Source: Isoetes taiwanensis
Taxonomy: Eukaryota; Streptophyta; Lycopodiopsida; Isoetales; Isoetaceae
Assembly (NCBI GenBank): GCA_021234155.1
Contig: JAJEKV010000067.1
Coordinates: forward strand, 2,524,091 to 2,588,090
Length of the DNA: 64,000 bases
Direction: 5' to 3'
The notes beneath the pieces are model-generated. The model saw nothing but the letters and a program-made list of their open reading frames with translations. It did no database searches and was not told the origin of the DNA. Numbering within the stretch: position 1 is the first letter of the stretch; each line of letters begins with the position of its first letter. A program made the position numbers and the translations under genes. Of this stretch, positions 1 to 10,259 are shown piece after piece.

Positions 1-584
1 TTAAAAAGTCCGCTAGCGTCTTTGGTTGACCAATGGGCGTTCTGGTAAATTTCAAACTTCTTTTGGGCTTTTTTGGGCGTGTGATCGTGCATCAAGAGAA
101 TATACTAGCGGATATATCATATCTTGAAACCTTGGCCATAGACCCAAAAAGAAGATGGGGTCAAACACGTCACACTATGATTATGCAACCATAGCCACGA
201 AGTCAAGATAATCCAATGTATCAAATTATACTTCTGTCATTAGAGATCAATTTAAAGTTTGCTGCAAAAAGAAGATGTCCTCCATGAAGTGTTTTCATTC
301 CTTTAGCACTTTACAACAGCAGTGCATGTATGCAAACGACATACATTCACATTAAAAAAATATGAAGCTATGATACAGCGAACTCTGAACTCTGCGACAG
401 GATTTTTGCATACATTGACATTAAAAAAACATGAAGCTTTGATAGAGTGAAACATGAAGGCCTGAGCTCTGCCACATGATTTACAACAGTGCAACACTCC
501 CAATGAAGGAGGCAACACATGCGTCAACAATGCCCATCGAACTGCTCCTCAGAAGTTCGTCAGCCAGCCTCTTAGAAGAGCAAT
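1..584. other. No recognised gene
   Basis: I see no conserved coding pattern here. Two copies of a short segment ending in catgaagc, near 350-380 and 415-440, suggest a small local duplication, but nothing allows a family call. Confidence 0.4.
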
Positions 585-925
585 GTAATAACCGTTTGCT
601 TAAAATTACTGTGTTTTCTGGCTATTTTTATAGGGCGTAACATTTCCTCCACTTTTTGCGGAGCGGCGCCGCTATCCCCTGTTTCTTGTTTCTTGTTGTG
701 CAGAGCTGTACTTTGCTGTGCGCTGCCACAAGCCGACTTCTGCAATAGGTTTGCAACAGGCTGCACAGAAGGATCGGAATAGTTTGATCTAAATAGTTTC
801 ATGCACAGAAGGATCGAAATGGAAAGAAGGGCCAGAGCATCGAAATATCTTTGGATCAGAATCGGTTTTGGTAAATGGATCAGAATCCCGTGGCGGCTTT
901 AAGCTTTAATCTGTTTATTGCAGAA

Positions 926-1262
926 CTAGTTTGAGTTAGTTACCATTCTTTTTTTTAATTCTTCGTCTATTCTTATTGTGTTTCTCCAGCTGCATATTTT
1001 CAGGAATCTGCCTTCAAGAAACCCTGAAAAGGAGAGAGAATTACTTTCTGGGCTTTCAACTTGTTGCTGCAATAATAGCAGCTCGGCTTCAACAGCTGGG
1101 ATCCCTTTTTGGAAAACAACCCCTTCCAGTAGGGCATTTGTTTGCTCAGTATTATGGAGTGTTTCAGAGATTTCCCTTGTTCTTGACATTTTTCCTCTGA
1201 TTTCGTGGATTTTGTGCTTATCTAGCTGTTCTCGCGTGTTTTTTGACCGGAGTTTGCCTCCC
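926..1262 (-). other. Coding-like stretch inside the TIR element
   Basis: On the minus strand a frame stays open for about 110 codons through a charged, Leu/Gln/Glu-rich, helix-prone sequence that includes EAELLLLQQQVES. It reads like part of a coiled-coil protein exon. I do not recognise the family. Its position between inverted repeats suggests a captured fragment, but no splice sites or second exon could be tied to it. Confidence 0.3.
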
Positions 1263-1519
1263 TAACTTTTAGGGATCCGAAATTTTGCTGTGCATAACAT
1301 AAGTATTGATGCAGATCTCTCTGTGAAATGAAATATACATAAGCTCGATTTGGTTCTTGACGCAGACCCTTACCCCTAAATGCTGGCAGGAGCTTTAATC
1401 TTCACGGTTGCAAGATCTTCTTCACAAATTCCCTGAGAATGACAGAGCTCTTCTTCAGAAACGTTAGATGAATGCCCACAGCGGCTCCATTTGATACCAA
1501 AGGTCTTATCTTCATCTTC

Positions 1520-1655
1520 GCCACAGCTTCTCGCCCTGTCTGCCATAGCTTCTCCTTTCTGCCATAGCTTCTCCTAGCCTGCCATAGCTTCTGCCCTGCC
1601 GTAGCTTCTCGCTATATCAACCCTAGCTTCTCCTTTCTGCCATTGCTTCTACGCC
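1520..1655. repeat. GCCATAGCTTCTCC minisatellite
   Basis: About six imperfect tandem copies of a 15-21 bp unit, consensus TGCCATAGCTTCTCC, some with small indels. It lies just inside the right end of the TIR element. Confidence 0.65.
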
Positions 1656-1736
1656 ATCGCCGCTGAGACGAATTTTCAAAGTGCCACGTGGCAAATTACT
1701 AATGGACGTAATTTTAGCAAACGGTTATTACGTCCT

Positions 1737-1889
1737 GTAATTTCCACCACTCGGGCATTACGCCCGTAAAGTCCTGGCGGCTCCGCCAAACTCAGCGGCG
1801 CACTCGCGGCTCCGCCGCTCGTGCGCCGCCTCGTTTGGCGGAGCCGCCAGGACTTTACAGGGCGTAATGGCCCTCCTAATGGAAATTAC
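1737..1889. repeat. GC-rich foldback hairpin
   Basis: A near-perfect palindrome of about 150 bp. The left arm runs gtaatttcc...gcattacgcccgtaaag and continues through cctggcggctccgccaaac, and the right arm is its inverse. An inner hairpin (cggcgcac with gtgcgccg) sits at the apex. It is much more GC-rich than the flanks and begins 6 bp after the right TIR of the preceding element. It could be a foldback/MITE insertion; a role as a small-RNA precursor is only a possibility. Confidence 0.75.
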
Positions 1890-3372
1890 CTAGTACATAA
1901 TGGAATCAACATGAGTCACAAAGGAGGGCCACATTGAGGCACTAGAAGAATAAGAAAATGGATTCAATCTCAGTAGGTAGTATAGGAATCCCCAGTGAGA
2001 AGCGGGCGAGTAACAGAGCTAAGCTTTTCACTCAAATCCAAAGTTGCTATGGCAAGAACCGTTTTGAACATCTGAGAGGAACCCATTTACAAAACGATGA
2101 GTACTGCAAAATCCATTTCCTCAGAACTGCTGATTATATTTGTACTATTTTAAACCTCTGCCCATGTATCTCTGGAATTTGGCTGCTGCGCATCGTGCCA
2201 TGCCAGGGTCACGCTTCCCTCCCTGCCGCCTTGTCACGAAACATTCCTACACCTGCGCCATAGCCATGCCGCCCTACCCTACCACCAAAAATAGAAACCT
2301 AGCTTTTATAGAAAAATTAAAAATAAAACCTAATGACATTAGGAAATTTAAAACCATATTTCTGACATCAACATTATATGGTTTTGGCATACTCGTACTT
2401 GTTAAAACCATATAAAATCTTACGTATTCAATTGCAGAAAATAATCGAGTATTATTTCGTCGAATAGGCGTTGTGAAAAAAGTATTTGAGATTTCTTCTA
2501 GAATTGTGAATATTGTGCTAGAGATATATCCTACGGGATGGTCTGCATTGAAGACGACCGCTTAATCTCATTTATTCAGAAGAACTTCCAATATGTGTTG
2601 GAGGTGCCTTTGGAAGTACCAACTTTCCAGAAGAGCTTTCCAGGGTCACATGTATCACACTGCCTCTAGAATCATGAGATATAGGGTCAGACGTTGGAAT
2701 AGCAAGCTGAGAAGAGGAGAGAGCGGAAGCTGCTGCTTCAGTTGAACTAGATACACATATGCTACTAGAAGAAACCAGAGCATGAGGCAGTGCCAACGGA
2801 TTGAGATGCACAGAAGCCTGCCTCTCCTGCTCCTCAGATCCAACTGCCATTGATGATACCAAACTCTTAGGAGAAGAGGGGCACCTTCACGAGCCAGTTC
2901 GTGGACATCTCGAACACTAATCTTTGGAAAATCTAAAGCATTCTTCCACCATTGCCCTGTACCTCATTAGCATTACCAGAGGAGCGCTTGGAAGGACTAC
3001 AAGTTGCTTTTGCCATCTCCATTTAAGGGGCCAAGATTTCAGAGCTCAACAATCCCTCACAAACGAGTAACTTCAAATAAATTTAATCGTCATAAACTAC
3101 ATATCAACAAAGAGCACGCGTCGAGCTTTACAAGAGCCCAGAATCTTTCAAATCTGATATGGGAATCAAAAGTTATGTGCAAACGAACGTCGTTAAAACC
3201 CTAGGCGCCATCACCAGCGCCTTCAGCCAATCTCTAATGACAGGTTGCATCCTCAACACATGTTAGGAGTCTCTCACATGAAGGAGGCCCTTCTGGACAG
3301 AAAGAACATCCAACGCAGATTGGAGAGTCCTCAAGGCAGGAGGAGTTTCCCCCTCTTCCCTCGAACAAGCCT
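1890..3372. other. No clear gene; Ser-rich minus-strand frame at 2572-2862
   Basis: Mostly AT-rich sequence without recognisable genes. A Ser-rich minus-strand frame at 2572-2862 has neighbouring coding-like bits up to 3015. It could be the start of a retroelement ORF1, but there is no diagnostic motif. Confidence 0.3.
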
Positions 3373-4119
3373 GTGGTACCTTTTTCTTCAACCACGCCAC
3401 ATGTCTCGAGCTCTACACCTTGGAGGTCTTCTGATACAGCGGCAAGGGTTACATGTGTTCGCTTTTTTGAGTGGCTATGCAAAGGTGTGTCATCTCCAGC
3501 CACCTTACTTCGTGTCTCAGAGGCTATTGCTACCATGATGGACAATAATAAGAAAGAAGTTGCATCCTATCTTCAGCAGTTGCAGGCCAAGCAGAACTCC
3601 ATGGATATTTTGTTACCACCAGCCGAAATTTTTTATGAAGTTCAGGAGTGCAGCTTAACCTTTAGCTTTGGTGCCCTTGTGGTGTAGATCAGTCATGAGA
3701 CTCACCATCGTCATATGGAGCAATTAGTTGCATGCTCTATTGTTTGTTACTTCAGTGGCCCCTTCTTGGATTTGAAGCGCGTGGGATCTTAGTTATCTGA
3801 GCATCTACACAAATTAGCGCTTCCTGCGTATCAATCTATCAAGCTCGTGACCAAAGATCAACGTTGTTTTCTCCTGATGTTTGTGTCTCCTGAGCCGGTG
3901 ACTCAACTCATAGAACGAGGTGTTGATCCTCTGTGGAAACATTTCTTGTTGTATCAACAGTATATTTCCCGCTCTTTTCTAGATAAGCCAGATGCCTTAT
4001 GTGCCCCATTCTGGATTGCTATTGAAGATTTCCCTCCAGAATTTCAGGATTCTAAGTTCATTTCTGCTATTGCTAGTGAGATTGGACTTCACCTGCAACA
4101 TGCTATAACCAAGTCCTAG
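3373..4119 (+). pseudogene. LINE ORF1 / DUF4283-like pseudogene
   Basis: One plus-strand frame can be followed for about 249 codons with in-frame stops near 3685 and 3790. The order fits the DUF4283 domain of plant LINE ORF1 proteins: a core around LVACSIVCYFSGPFLDLKRV, then RCFLLMFVSPEPV, then FWIAIEDFPPEF followed by an AIASEIG segment. The known proteins bind nucleic acid as the Gag-like partner of LINE reverse transcriptase. The stops and the absence of an adjoining RT on the same strand mark it as a dead fragment. The next LINE sequence (4455-5053) is on the opposite strand. Confidence 0.55.
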
Positions 4120-4394
4120 CGCACTCTTCAATCCATCTATTTATCTCAATTCGCAAGTGATGTACACTTGTGCAAATTGAAGTGATGAGTCTGTGTTATC
4201 TTGATTTGTTCAAGGGCGCTGACATCCCAAAGCTTGTTGAGAATGCAAGCATCAAGATACTGCCTTAAGCTATGGAAAACCTCTTTTGTTTGTATGCACC
4301 TATGGTTCCGCACATTCTATCTGGCTAGCCATTGAGCTCTCTTTTCCTTTTAACATGCCTTGGGGCGTTGTGGCTCTATTGCCACGGTGTAAAC

Positions 4395-4706
4395 TAGGTT
4401 GGAAGACGGGCATCATCCATACTAACCTCCTTCTGAAAGTAGATGATGTGGTAATCAAGAGTTGCTCTTTGAAGAGGCAAGAAACATGACTCTTGTAGCA
4501 GAATCTAATATGGGACCGTGGATTTCGCTCCCAATGCCCATGCTAAGAAGGTTAAGGAGGCGAGCATTGTCCATACTAACCACCTTATGAAAGTAGATGA
4601 TGTGGCCATCAAGAGCTGCTCTCGTAAGAGGCAAGAAACCTGTCTCTTGCGGCAGAATCTGGCATGGGACTGTGGATTTCACTCCTAGTGCCCATGCGAA
4701 GAAGGC
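4395..4706. repeat. Tandem duplication (~160-bp unit) in LINE sequence
   Basis: The stretch 4395-4550 (catactaacctccttctgaa onward) is repeated at 4570-4706 with scattered substitutions. Both copies lie in the minus-strand LINE C-terminal region, so the downstream end of that LINE was duplicated locally. Confidence 0.65.
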
Positions 4707-5053
4707 TTTCTGCACCTGCCCCAAGTCATTCTCGCTAGCAAGGAATATCACCGGGCCCCAGACTTTGATCTCATATAGAAGAATGGGCTCTACAAAGACC
4801 TTAAATAAGTGCGACTGAGGAGCCCAGTCATATAGTTTTGCTTTGCGACTATTGTTTTGCATTGCACAGGTGCTTTCCAGCCTGCTATCACTCGTAGCCA
4901 AAAGAACTGTCCCAATACATGGTAGAAGGAAACTCCACTCTCAAATACTTGTAGATATGCATCATTGCCACATTTTGCCCTCAATAAGGGAGGCCTTGGC
5001 TGACGTGAGGATGAGATGAGCACCTCTTTAGTCTTGGCCAGATTGACATGCAT
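4455..5053 (-). pseudogene. LINE reverse transcriptase C-terminal fragment
   Basis: Minus-strand frames match the end of a plant non-LTR retrotransposon RT. VNLAKTKEVLISSS (the post-palm connection) comes first, then FVEPILLYEIKVWGP and QVQKAFFAWALGVKSTVPCQ from the thumb and linker. The frames overlap near 4790-4900, so at least one frameshift separates them. The catalytic palm and endonuclease are missing. The same family appears on the plus strand at 21.6-22.3 kb (VNLAKTK with FISSSGQRR). Confidence 0.75.
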
Positions 5054-5459
5054 GTCAGTGGCCCGATAATATATATTTGATTGAAATTACTGCCAAATTC
5101 TGCTAATTCTACATCATGTCTCTGCCCATTTGCAAAGCGGTGCCATTGAGTTCTTCTAATCCTCTATTTCTCCAGCGACACCTCCCGCATCATCTTGATA
5201 TTTCAATCTAAATCCTTTTGATTCGGCATTGTCTATATCTGTGAGGTTCCAACATAATATACAATATAAATACGTATATTATACTACCACGTCACAAGTA
5301 CATGTCGACTACAACATGTACACGGCGACCATAAAGGGTTGTACCATGGGCACAACAATTAGAACCCATTATATTGCACATGTTATGCAACATGTGAATA
5401 TATTCTATGGTGCCAAGTGGCAATACCCCATATGAGCCATATGTTCCATTAGTCACTAA
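5054..5459. other. No recognised feature
   Basis: AT-rich sequence with no convincing coding or repeat structure. Confidence 0.4.
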
Positions 5460-7350
5460 ACCTAAAATGTGGGCATAAAGAGGCAGGAACTTTAAAAGTG
5501 TCCCCCTTTTGAATTCCAGTCTCTAAGCATCTGTTCAGACCAAGCGCCTATGTCATTCCACCTTGCCAGATGCCGCCAAACCCGCTTTGTACAACAAATC
5601 TTCTAAACTCGTTCATCTTTAGCCTGAACAGGAGCAGGGATGCCTTTCAAAGAGCTGGAGCAAGCCAAGGATCAGGTAGATGGCTATTCTTCCAGACTGG
5701 CAGACTTCCAGACTTCCAGACTGGCACTAGGCCGAGTTAGTATGTTAGATTAGCCTTAGAAGCCCTATAGATTCCGAGATCTTAGCCTCTAACGAAGGAA
5801 CCTAACCAGAGATAGGTTCAATACTCCGTACGTTTTACACGTAATACGTATTATTCGTATGATATGACATAAATTTGTCATATAATACGTAAAAAATACG
5901 ACAAAAATCAATTCTAGCATTAGAAGATTTTTGCGTACGGGAAAAGAACTAAAGTGCGTACGCGAAAGTTTTTTTGCGTACGTGAAACATCAAAAATCGT
6001 GTTAAAAAAAAAAAGAAAAAGAAAAATCCTTGTACGCGCTTTATACTATTTCGCGTACAAGAAACAACCTTTGCGTACGCGAAATAGTGAAAACCACGTA
6101 CGCGGAAAGATGTTTTTTATTTTTTTTGCATACAAATTTGAAATTTGAATTTTGTGTATGTGGTTTTCATAAAGCACATATGCGAAAGTTTTTTCACATA
6201 CAGTATAACGCGCGTACACGTTCTTTTTTCCCGTACGCGGTTTTCACTGTTTCGTGTACGCGAAAAAACTTTCGGATGCGCGCTTTAGTAAAAATTGCGT
6301 GCGCAAAATTCAAATTTCAACTTTGTGCCACGGTTTTATTAAAACCGCGTACGCGAAAGTTTTTTCTCGTATGCAGTTTAGAAGGTTTCTCCGGTGCAAA
6401 ATTTGTTTTTTCCAGTCGGCGAGAGAAAAATACGTGAAATACGTTTTAAACAATAAAATACATATTTTTTTACTTTCTACGTCCAAATTTTTAATTTTGT
6501 ACGTACGGAACCTATCCCTAAACCTAACCATGAATGTTTAAGTAGATACATTAGATGATTATTCCGTATTTCAGTTTATGGATGATGATGCTATATCTCT
6601 GTGCACACTCCTGTTTGGGAAGGGGGTAGAGACCCTGAATGCCTTAGTAGATGATGTACCTAGATAGCCTCATTAATTCCCAATTAATGCGGCTTGCGCA
6701 TAAGAGCCCGTCTGGCTGTGGGTGGCAGAGCTAGACTAGCTGACAAGGAAGACTTGTCTGGTTACAGTTGATCCCTCTGGTGTGTAAAGCCTACCAAGGA
6801 ACTCTGTGGGCTAGGCCTAATAGCTTGCCACTGAATGTGGGCAAGGTATGGGCTCGACAACTCTTGGATGATGCGTCACCTTCAATGGGGTTGAAGTCGT
6901 AGACGAGCAGTGGCTCTCTACTCTAGCCTGCCTATAACTGGCATGTATCTTTTGGAGGGGAGTGATCTTCTCCTGCCTCATCAGGGACTGGGCACGTGTA
7001 ATCCAGTAGTAGCCCCTTTGGCTATGCACCCGGCAGGCTATGGTCAGGCTCCAAGACTTATCAGCCTATTGGCAAAGTATGCACAGGAGGGGCGGATGGA
7101 GTGGACTACCCAATGGCCATGTTCTTATGCCAGCCAAATCCATTTGCCATGAATTCTGTCTGCATTGACTTCTGGAGGCCCCAAGCCGTCAGTCAATCCC
7201 CATGAGTCTGAGCCTTGAGTAGGATCCCCTTATGTTGATGTTACTGATGTTGTTGTTACAGATGTTATGTTGTAGTGAACCACCCTTCGTGATGGATATG
7301 TATGTTATTTGATGTTAAATGCTTCCGTAGCTAGGTAGCTCCCGAGGGAG
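5460..7350 (+). mobile_element. Decayed LTR-like segment related to the 47.7-kb LTRs
   Basis: Blocks in this interval parallel the large LTRs at 47.7-51.0 kb in the same order. These are a gggggtagagaccc segment near 6620, gcaaggtatgggctcgac near 6841, and gcaaagtatgcacaggaggg near 7073, which corresponds to tgcgcaggaggggcagatgg near 48887. The ends are not clear. It fits a diverged LTR, possibly a solo LTR, of a related chromovirus family. The CGTACG element at 5815-6520 appears to have inserted into it. Confidence 0.5.
5815..6520. mobile_element. CGTACG palindrome element, copy 1 (decayed)
   Basis: The left end reads agataggttc...ccgtacgt and the right end cgtacggaacctatccct, giving inverted repeats of roughly 10 bp plus an inner CGTACG. 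The interior has about 15 degenerate copies of a TTCGCGTACGCGAA-like palindrome separated by T-rich spacers. Many copies have lost CpGs to TG or CA (catatgcgaaa, gtgtatgtgg). A cleaner copy with the same left 130 bp lies at 59967-60300. There is no coding capacity beyond frames created by the repeats, so this is a non-autonomous MITE-like element. Confidence 0.65.
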
Positions 7351-7608
7351 ACGGGATGAATGACACGTCCATTCTTTCCCATTGGATTCTTGTCTGTTAG
7401 CAAGGATCTTATGTTAGGCAGACGGCTCATGTCAGCAAGGGCGTTGACAGGAGGGATGAAATCCGGTTATGAGAGCATCGTATACGAGCAAGGGACCTCA
7501 CAATATTTACTTGCGAACAATCTGGTCAATTCAAGTGTTTAAAGAGCTTAGCTTTATGCGTAAAATTTTTACATCCCATGTTCTTCATATCTACCGATTA
7601 TAGAATCC

Positions 7609-7821
7609 TCATCTCGAGCTAAGCTTCTGGCCAAATAGATCAAAGCATGGATTAAATTGCAATTCATCCTTAATGAGATCAAGTAATGCCACATTAATCC
7701 TTCTGAGTTTTTGCATGACAGGCTTCATTCCCTCTTTGATTTTTATTTCAAATTCATACACACCTTTATCAACACCAATCTCTAAACATATCTCCAACAT
7801 AGAGGACCATATCTTGACCAT
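7609..7821 (-). pseudogene. Reverse transcriptase N-terminal edge
   Basis: The stretch FEIKIKEGMKPVMQKLRRIN followed by a DLIKDELQF helix matches the entry of Ty3/gypsy RT domains (pattern EGxKPVxQxxRRxNPxxxxxxKxELxxLL). The palm with the catalytic Asp pair is absent; the element stops near 7600. Confidence 0.6.
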
Positions 7822-7870
7822 TTTTTTTCAATTTTTACCTCAAGTCATTGATTACCAGAATTGGATGTAG

Positions 7871-8548
7871 CTACTGCAATACCTTTTCTTCAAGATCTTC
7901 TTCTTTGATGGCTCCTTCAGCTAAATGCTCAAGGAGGACACTTCTGCATAGAGCATCAACCTCATCATTGAGCTCCCTTGGTACATGGTGTAGCTTCCAA
8001 GACTCAAAGGTTGATAATTCCTCTAAAGCTTGGTCTCTTAGTGTGATCATATCCTCATTCTTTGCCTGATATTCTCCTAGAATCTGCCTGCATACCAATT
8101 GGGAGTCTCCAAATATAACAATGTTAGAAATATCAAGGTGTTTGGCTCCTCGTAATCCTGCAATAAGAGCTTTGTACTCAACCATGTTAGAGGTGATATT
8201 CGAAAAGGCCCTGCCAACCTTAGCCAATAATTTGTTGGAATTATCTTTGACTATAGCAGCAGAAGAAGCCACATTTAATTTCTTGGACACTCCACCATCA
8301 AACTATAAATTTGAAGGGCTTTGATCTAGAGAAGCATTTACCTCTACTGGCAGTCTTTGCGCTGATGTTTGAGTTTGAACAGTGAGTTCATACTCACCAA
8401 AGTGATTTAATATTGGCACATCTTCCTCAATAAAGTTAAAGGCTTCCAGTTCTCCAAGCTTATTGTATAATGTGACTATTTTCCTCCCATCAGTTATGGT
8501 ACATTCACCCTTTGACCATATAGCCTTGCATCCACTGTTGACAGCCAT
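7871..8548 (-). pseudogene. RNase H domain (archaeal-like type) with upstream linker
   Basis: A linker of about 80 codons runs in one frame into an RNase HI fold, interrupted by a single stop at about 8300. Visible motifs are FDGGVSKK (first catalytic Asp), then NMVEYKALIAGLRGAKHL (the conserved Glu), FGDSQLVCRQILGEY (the DSQ Asp) and HVPRELNDEVDALC (the last Asp). NMxEYxAL plus FGDSQLV is typical of the extra archaeal-type RNase H found in Tat/Ogre-like plant elements. Here it lies between protease and RT. All four catalytic acidic positions are present, so decay is recent or mild in this domain. Confidence 0.75.
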
Positions 8549-8783
8549 CTCCTACCCAAGAGTAAGTCATAAATGTCTGAATTTTCATTATACCTTCAAA
8601 AGCAACCACCACAAAATTAGCAGCTACAATAATTCCTTCAATAGCTGCCCTTTTGAGCACCATAGCTGCCCTTTTATCAATTTCTAGGCCACACATTTTC
8701 ATAACATGGTGGGGCATCACATTGAGGGGTGATCCCACATCAAGCAATACTTTCGTTAAAGCCTTTTTACCAATATTTGCCAC
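8505..8783 (-). pseudogene. Retropepsin-like aspartic protease fragment
   Basis: The motif LLDVGSPLNVMPHHV corresponds to the plant retroelement protease pattern L-x-D-x-G-[SA]-x-x-N-V-M-P, with the catalytic Asp in DVGS (usually DTG/DGGS). The following helix (KMCGLEID) also fits. It precedes the RNase H segment in element order. A frame change near 8540 separates it from the next piece. Confidence 0.65.
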
Positions 8784-9164
8784 ATATGTGAATGCACCCG
8801 GATCATGCTCATCCTGAATTCTTCATGTGATTTGTGAAAGCTACTTGTTCCTCTTGAAACAAATTGACCTGCTCTTCTTGAGTTAAACTCAACATTTTTT
8901 TTTTTCTGTAAGAGGGAGCAATTCTTAGCAGAGTGAGTAAATCCACACTAATCTTAGAATTTTTTAGCAAACACTCAAACTCATCATTTTCTTTCTCTTT
9001 CTTGGTGAATTTTTAGAAAGGAGGAAGAAGTACAATCTGATTGTCTTCATTTGATTTACCTTTGTGGACATTTACCTCCTCATCAGCATGTACTCTTCTT
9101 TTTTTTTGGGATTTGACATGCCTCTGGTATGCACAGCCATAATTTCTTCTTGCTCCTCTGTTTC

Positions 9165-9430
9165 CTATACAAACCTGATTGGAACAGTAGGCTCAGCTGC
9201 AAACCTTACTGAGGCACTAGGCTCTGCAATTTTGGCTTTGTCTTGCCTAGCAAAATAATCTTGTACACTGCACCTATCCTCATAGTGGCCTGTGGCCTTG
9301 CAAAAAAGCACAGATAGGACATTCCTTACCATAGTGTCCTCTTTTACCACACTTGGTACATGGCCTATACCAACAAACATCTGAAGAATGTGTCCCTCAT
9401 GCAATGTGCACAAGGAGGGTATGTCTTCTT
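9165..9430 (-). pseudogene. gag zinc-knuckle region
   Basis: The minus strand encodes a Cys/His-rich stretch with CKATGHYEDRC (a C-x4-H-x4-C half) and a degraded partner upstream around a VVKEDTM segment. This is the nucleocapsid CCHC knuckle expected after the capsid domain, followed by the Gag-protease linker (DYFARQDKAKIAEP). Frameshifts separate it from the neighbouring pieces. Confidence 0.6.
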
Positions 9431-9801
9431 TCAGGTCTTGCAGCTTTCATTTCTTGAAGCTACTTTGTTACTTCTATTAGTGCTTCTGAAACCTTTGTGC
9501 TTTCTGCTTTGACATGAGCCACATGATTTTTTGAGTCCTCCGAAGATAAGTAAGCATATCAATAATCTCAATAGCCTTGTTAAATGCCTTATGGATAGTA
9601 TCAAACCCTTCTTGTTTTTGTATTTTCAACATTTTTCTATGTACTCTTGGTCTGCTACTCAAGCCTCTTATAAAAGATGCCACAAGATGCAGAGTATGAT
9701 TGGGTACCTGATTACATGGAATCTCTCAATATATTGATGTATAGTTTCGCCATGCTTAATATGAAAAGTCTGCAACTCAAAAATCAAGTTTTGAGGGTCA
9801 A

Positions 9802-10170
9802 CTAACTTGACAAGGCCAAGAATTGCTTCACAATCTCATCCCAAGTGTTGATGCCATTGTTGATCACATACTCCAACCATGCTCTCACCTCATCATTCTC
9901 GAAACATTTCTTGAACTCTGAAAACTTGCACCCTTTCTTGTAACCATATTCTTGATAATACTTCTCGAAAGCTGTTATGAAATTATTGGCATTGACACGA
10001 GGATCAAAAGTAGGAGGGGGAACAGGCATGCTAAGCTCGAAATAATGATAGGGGGTACTTCCATTAGCTTGGAAGGCCACACCTTGTGGTACAGGATGTG
10101 CTTCTGTGCTCTCCTGTGCTTCTGTATGCTCAATGTTGTCATTATTCCTTCTTGGAGCCATGAGTTCAAA
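9802..10170 (-). pseudogene. gag fragment (retrotransposon capsid region)
   Basis: The likely start is the MAPRRNND methionine near 10160. The protein has an acidic/polar N-terminus, then MPVPPPTFDPRVNANNFITA and a helix-rich segment ending around WDEIVKQFLALSS, as in plant Gag (retrotrans_gag) proteins. The frame breaks near 9802. A further Gag piece (SFIRGLSSRPRVHRKMLKI) follows at 9477-9683 in another frame. Confidence 0.65.
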
Positions 10171-10259
10171 ATCCAGGAGGTGATCTCGGTAGAACCTCCA
10201 AAATGTTGAAGGTGTTTCTGGCAAAACCTTCAACCTCAATGGTTTAGAACCTCTAGGTT

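Larger units (their letters stand above)
585..1731. mobile_element. Putative TIR DNA element (~1.15 kb)
   Basis: The left end begins with gtaataaccgtttgcttaa and the right end is its near-exact inverse (ttagcaaacggttattac), giving terminal inverted repeats of about 24 bp with one indel. No transposase is visible, so the element would be non-autonomous. The interior contains minus-strand coding-like sequence and a short GCCATAGCTTCTCC repeat, so it may be a Pack-type element carrying gene pieces. The target-site duplication is not clear and the superfamily is unassigned. Confidence 0.5.
7609..10239 (-). mobile_element. Decayed LTR-retroelement body (gag-PR-RNaseH-RT)
   Basis: Read from 10239 downward, the minus strand carries a Gag core, a CCHC zinc knuckle, an aspartic protease, an RNase H domain and then the N-terminal edge of a reverse transcriptase. 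All parts have frameshifts or stops. No LTR pair, primer site or integrase is visible, so the element is truncated after the start of RT. The placement of RNase H before RT is unusual for Ty3/gypsy elements. Confidence 0.75.
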
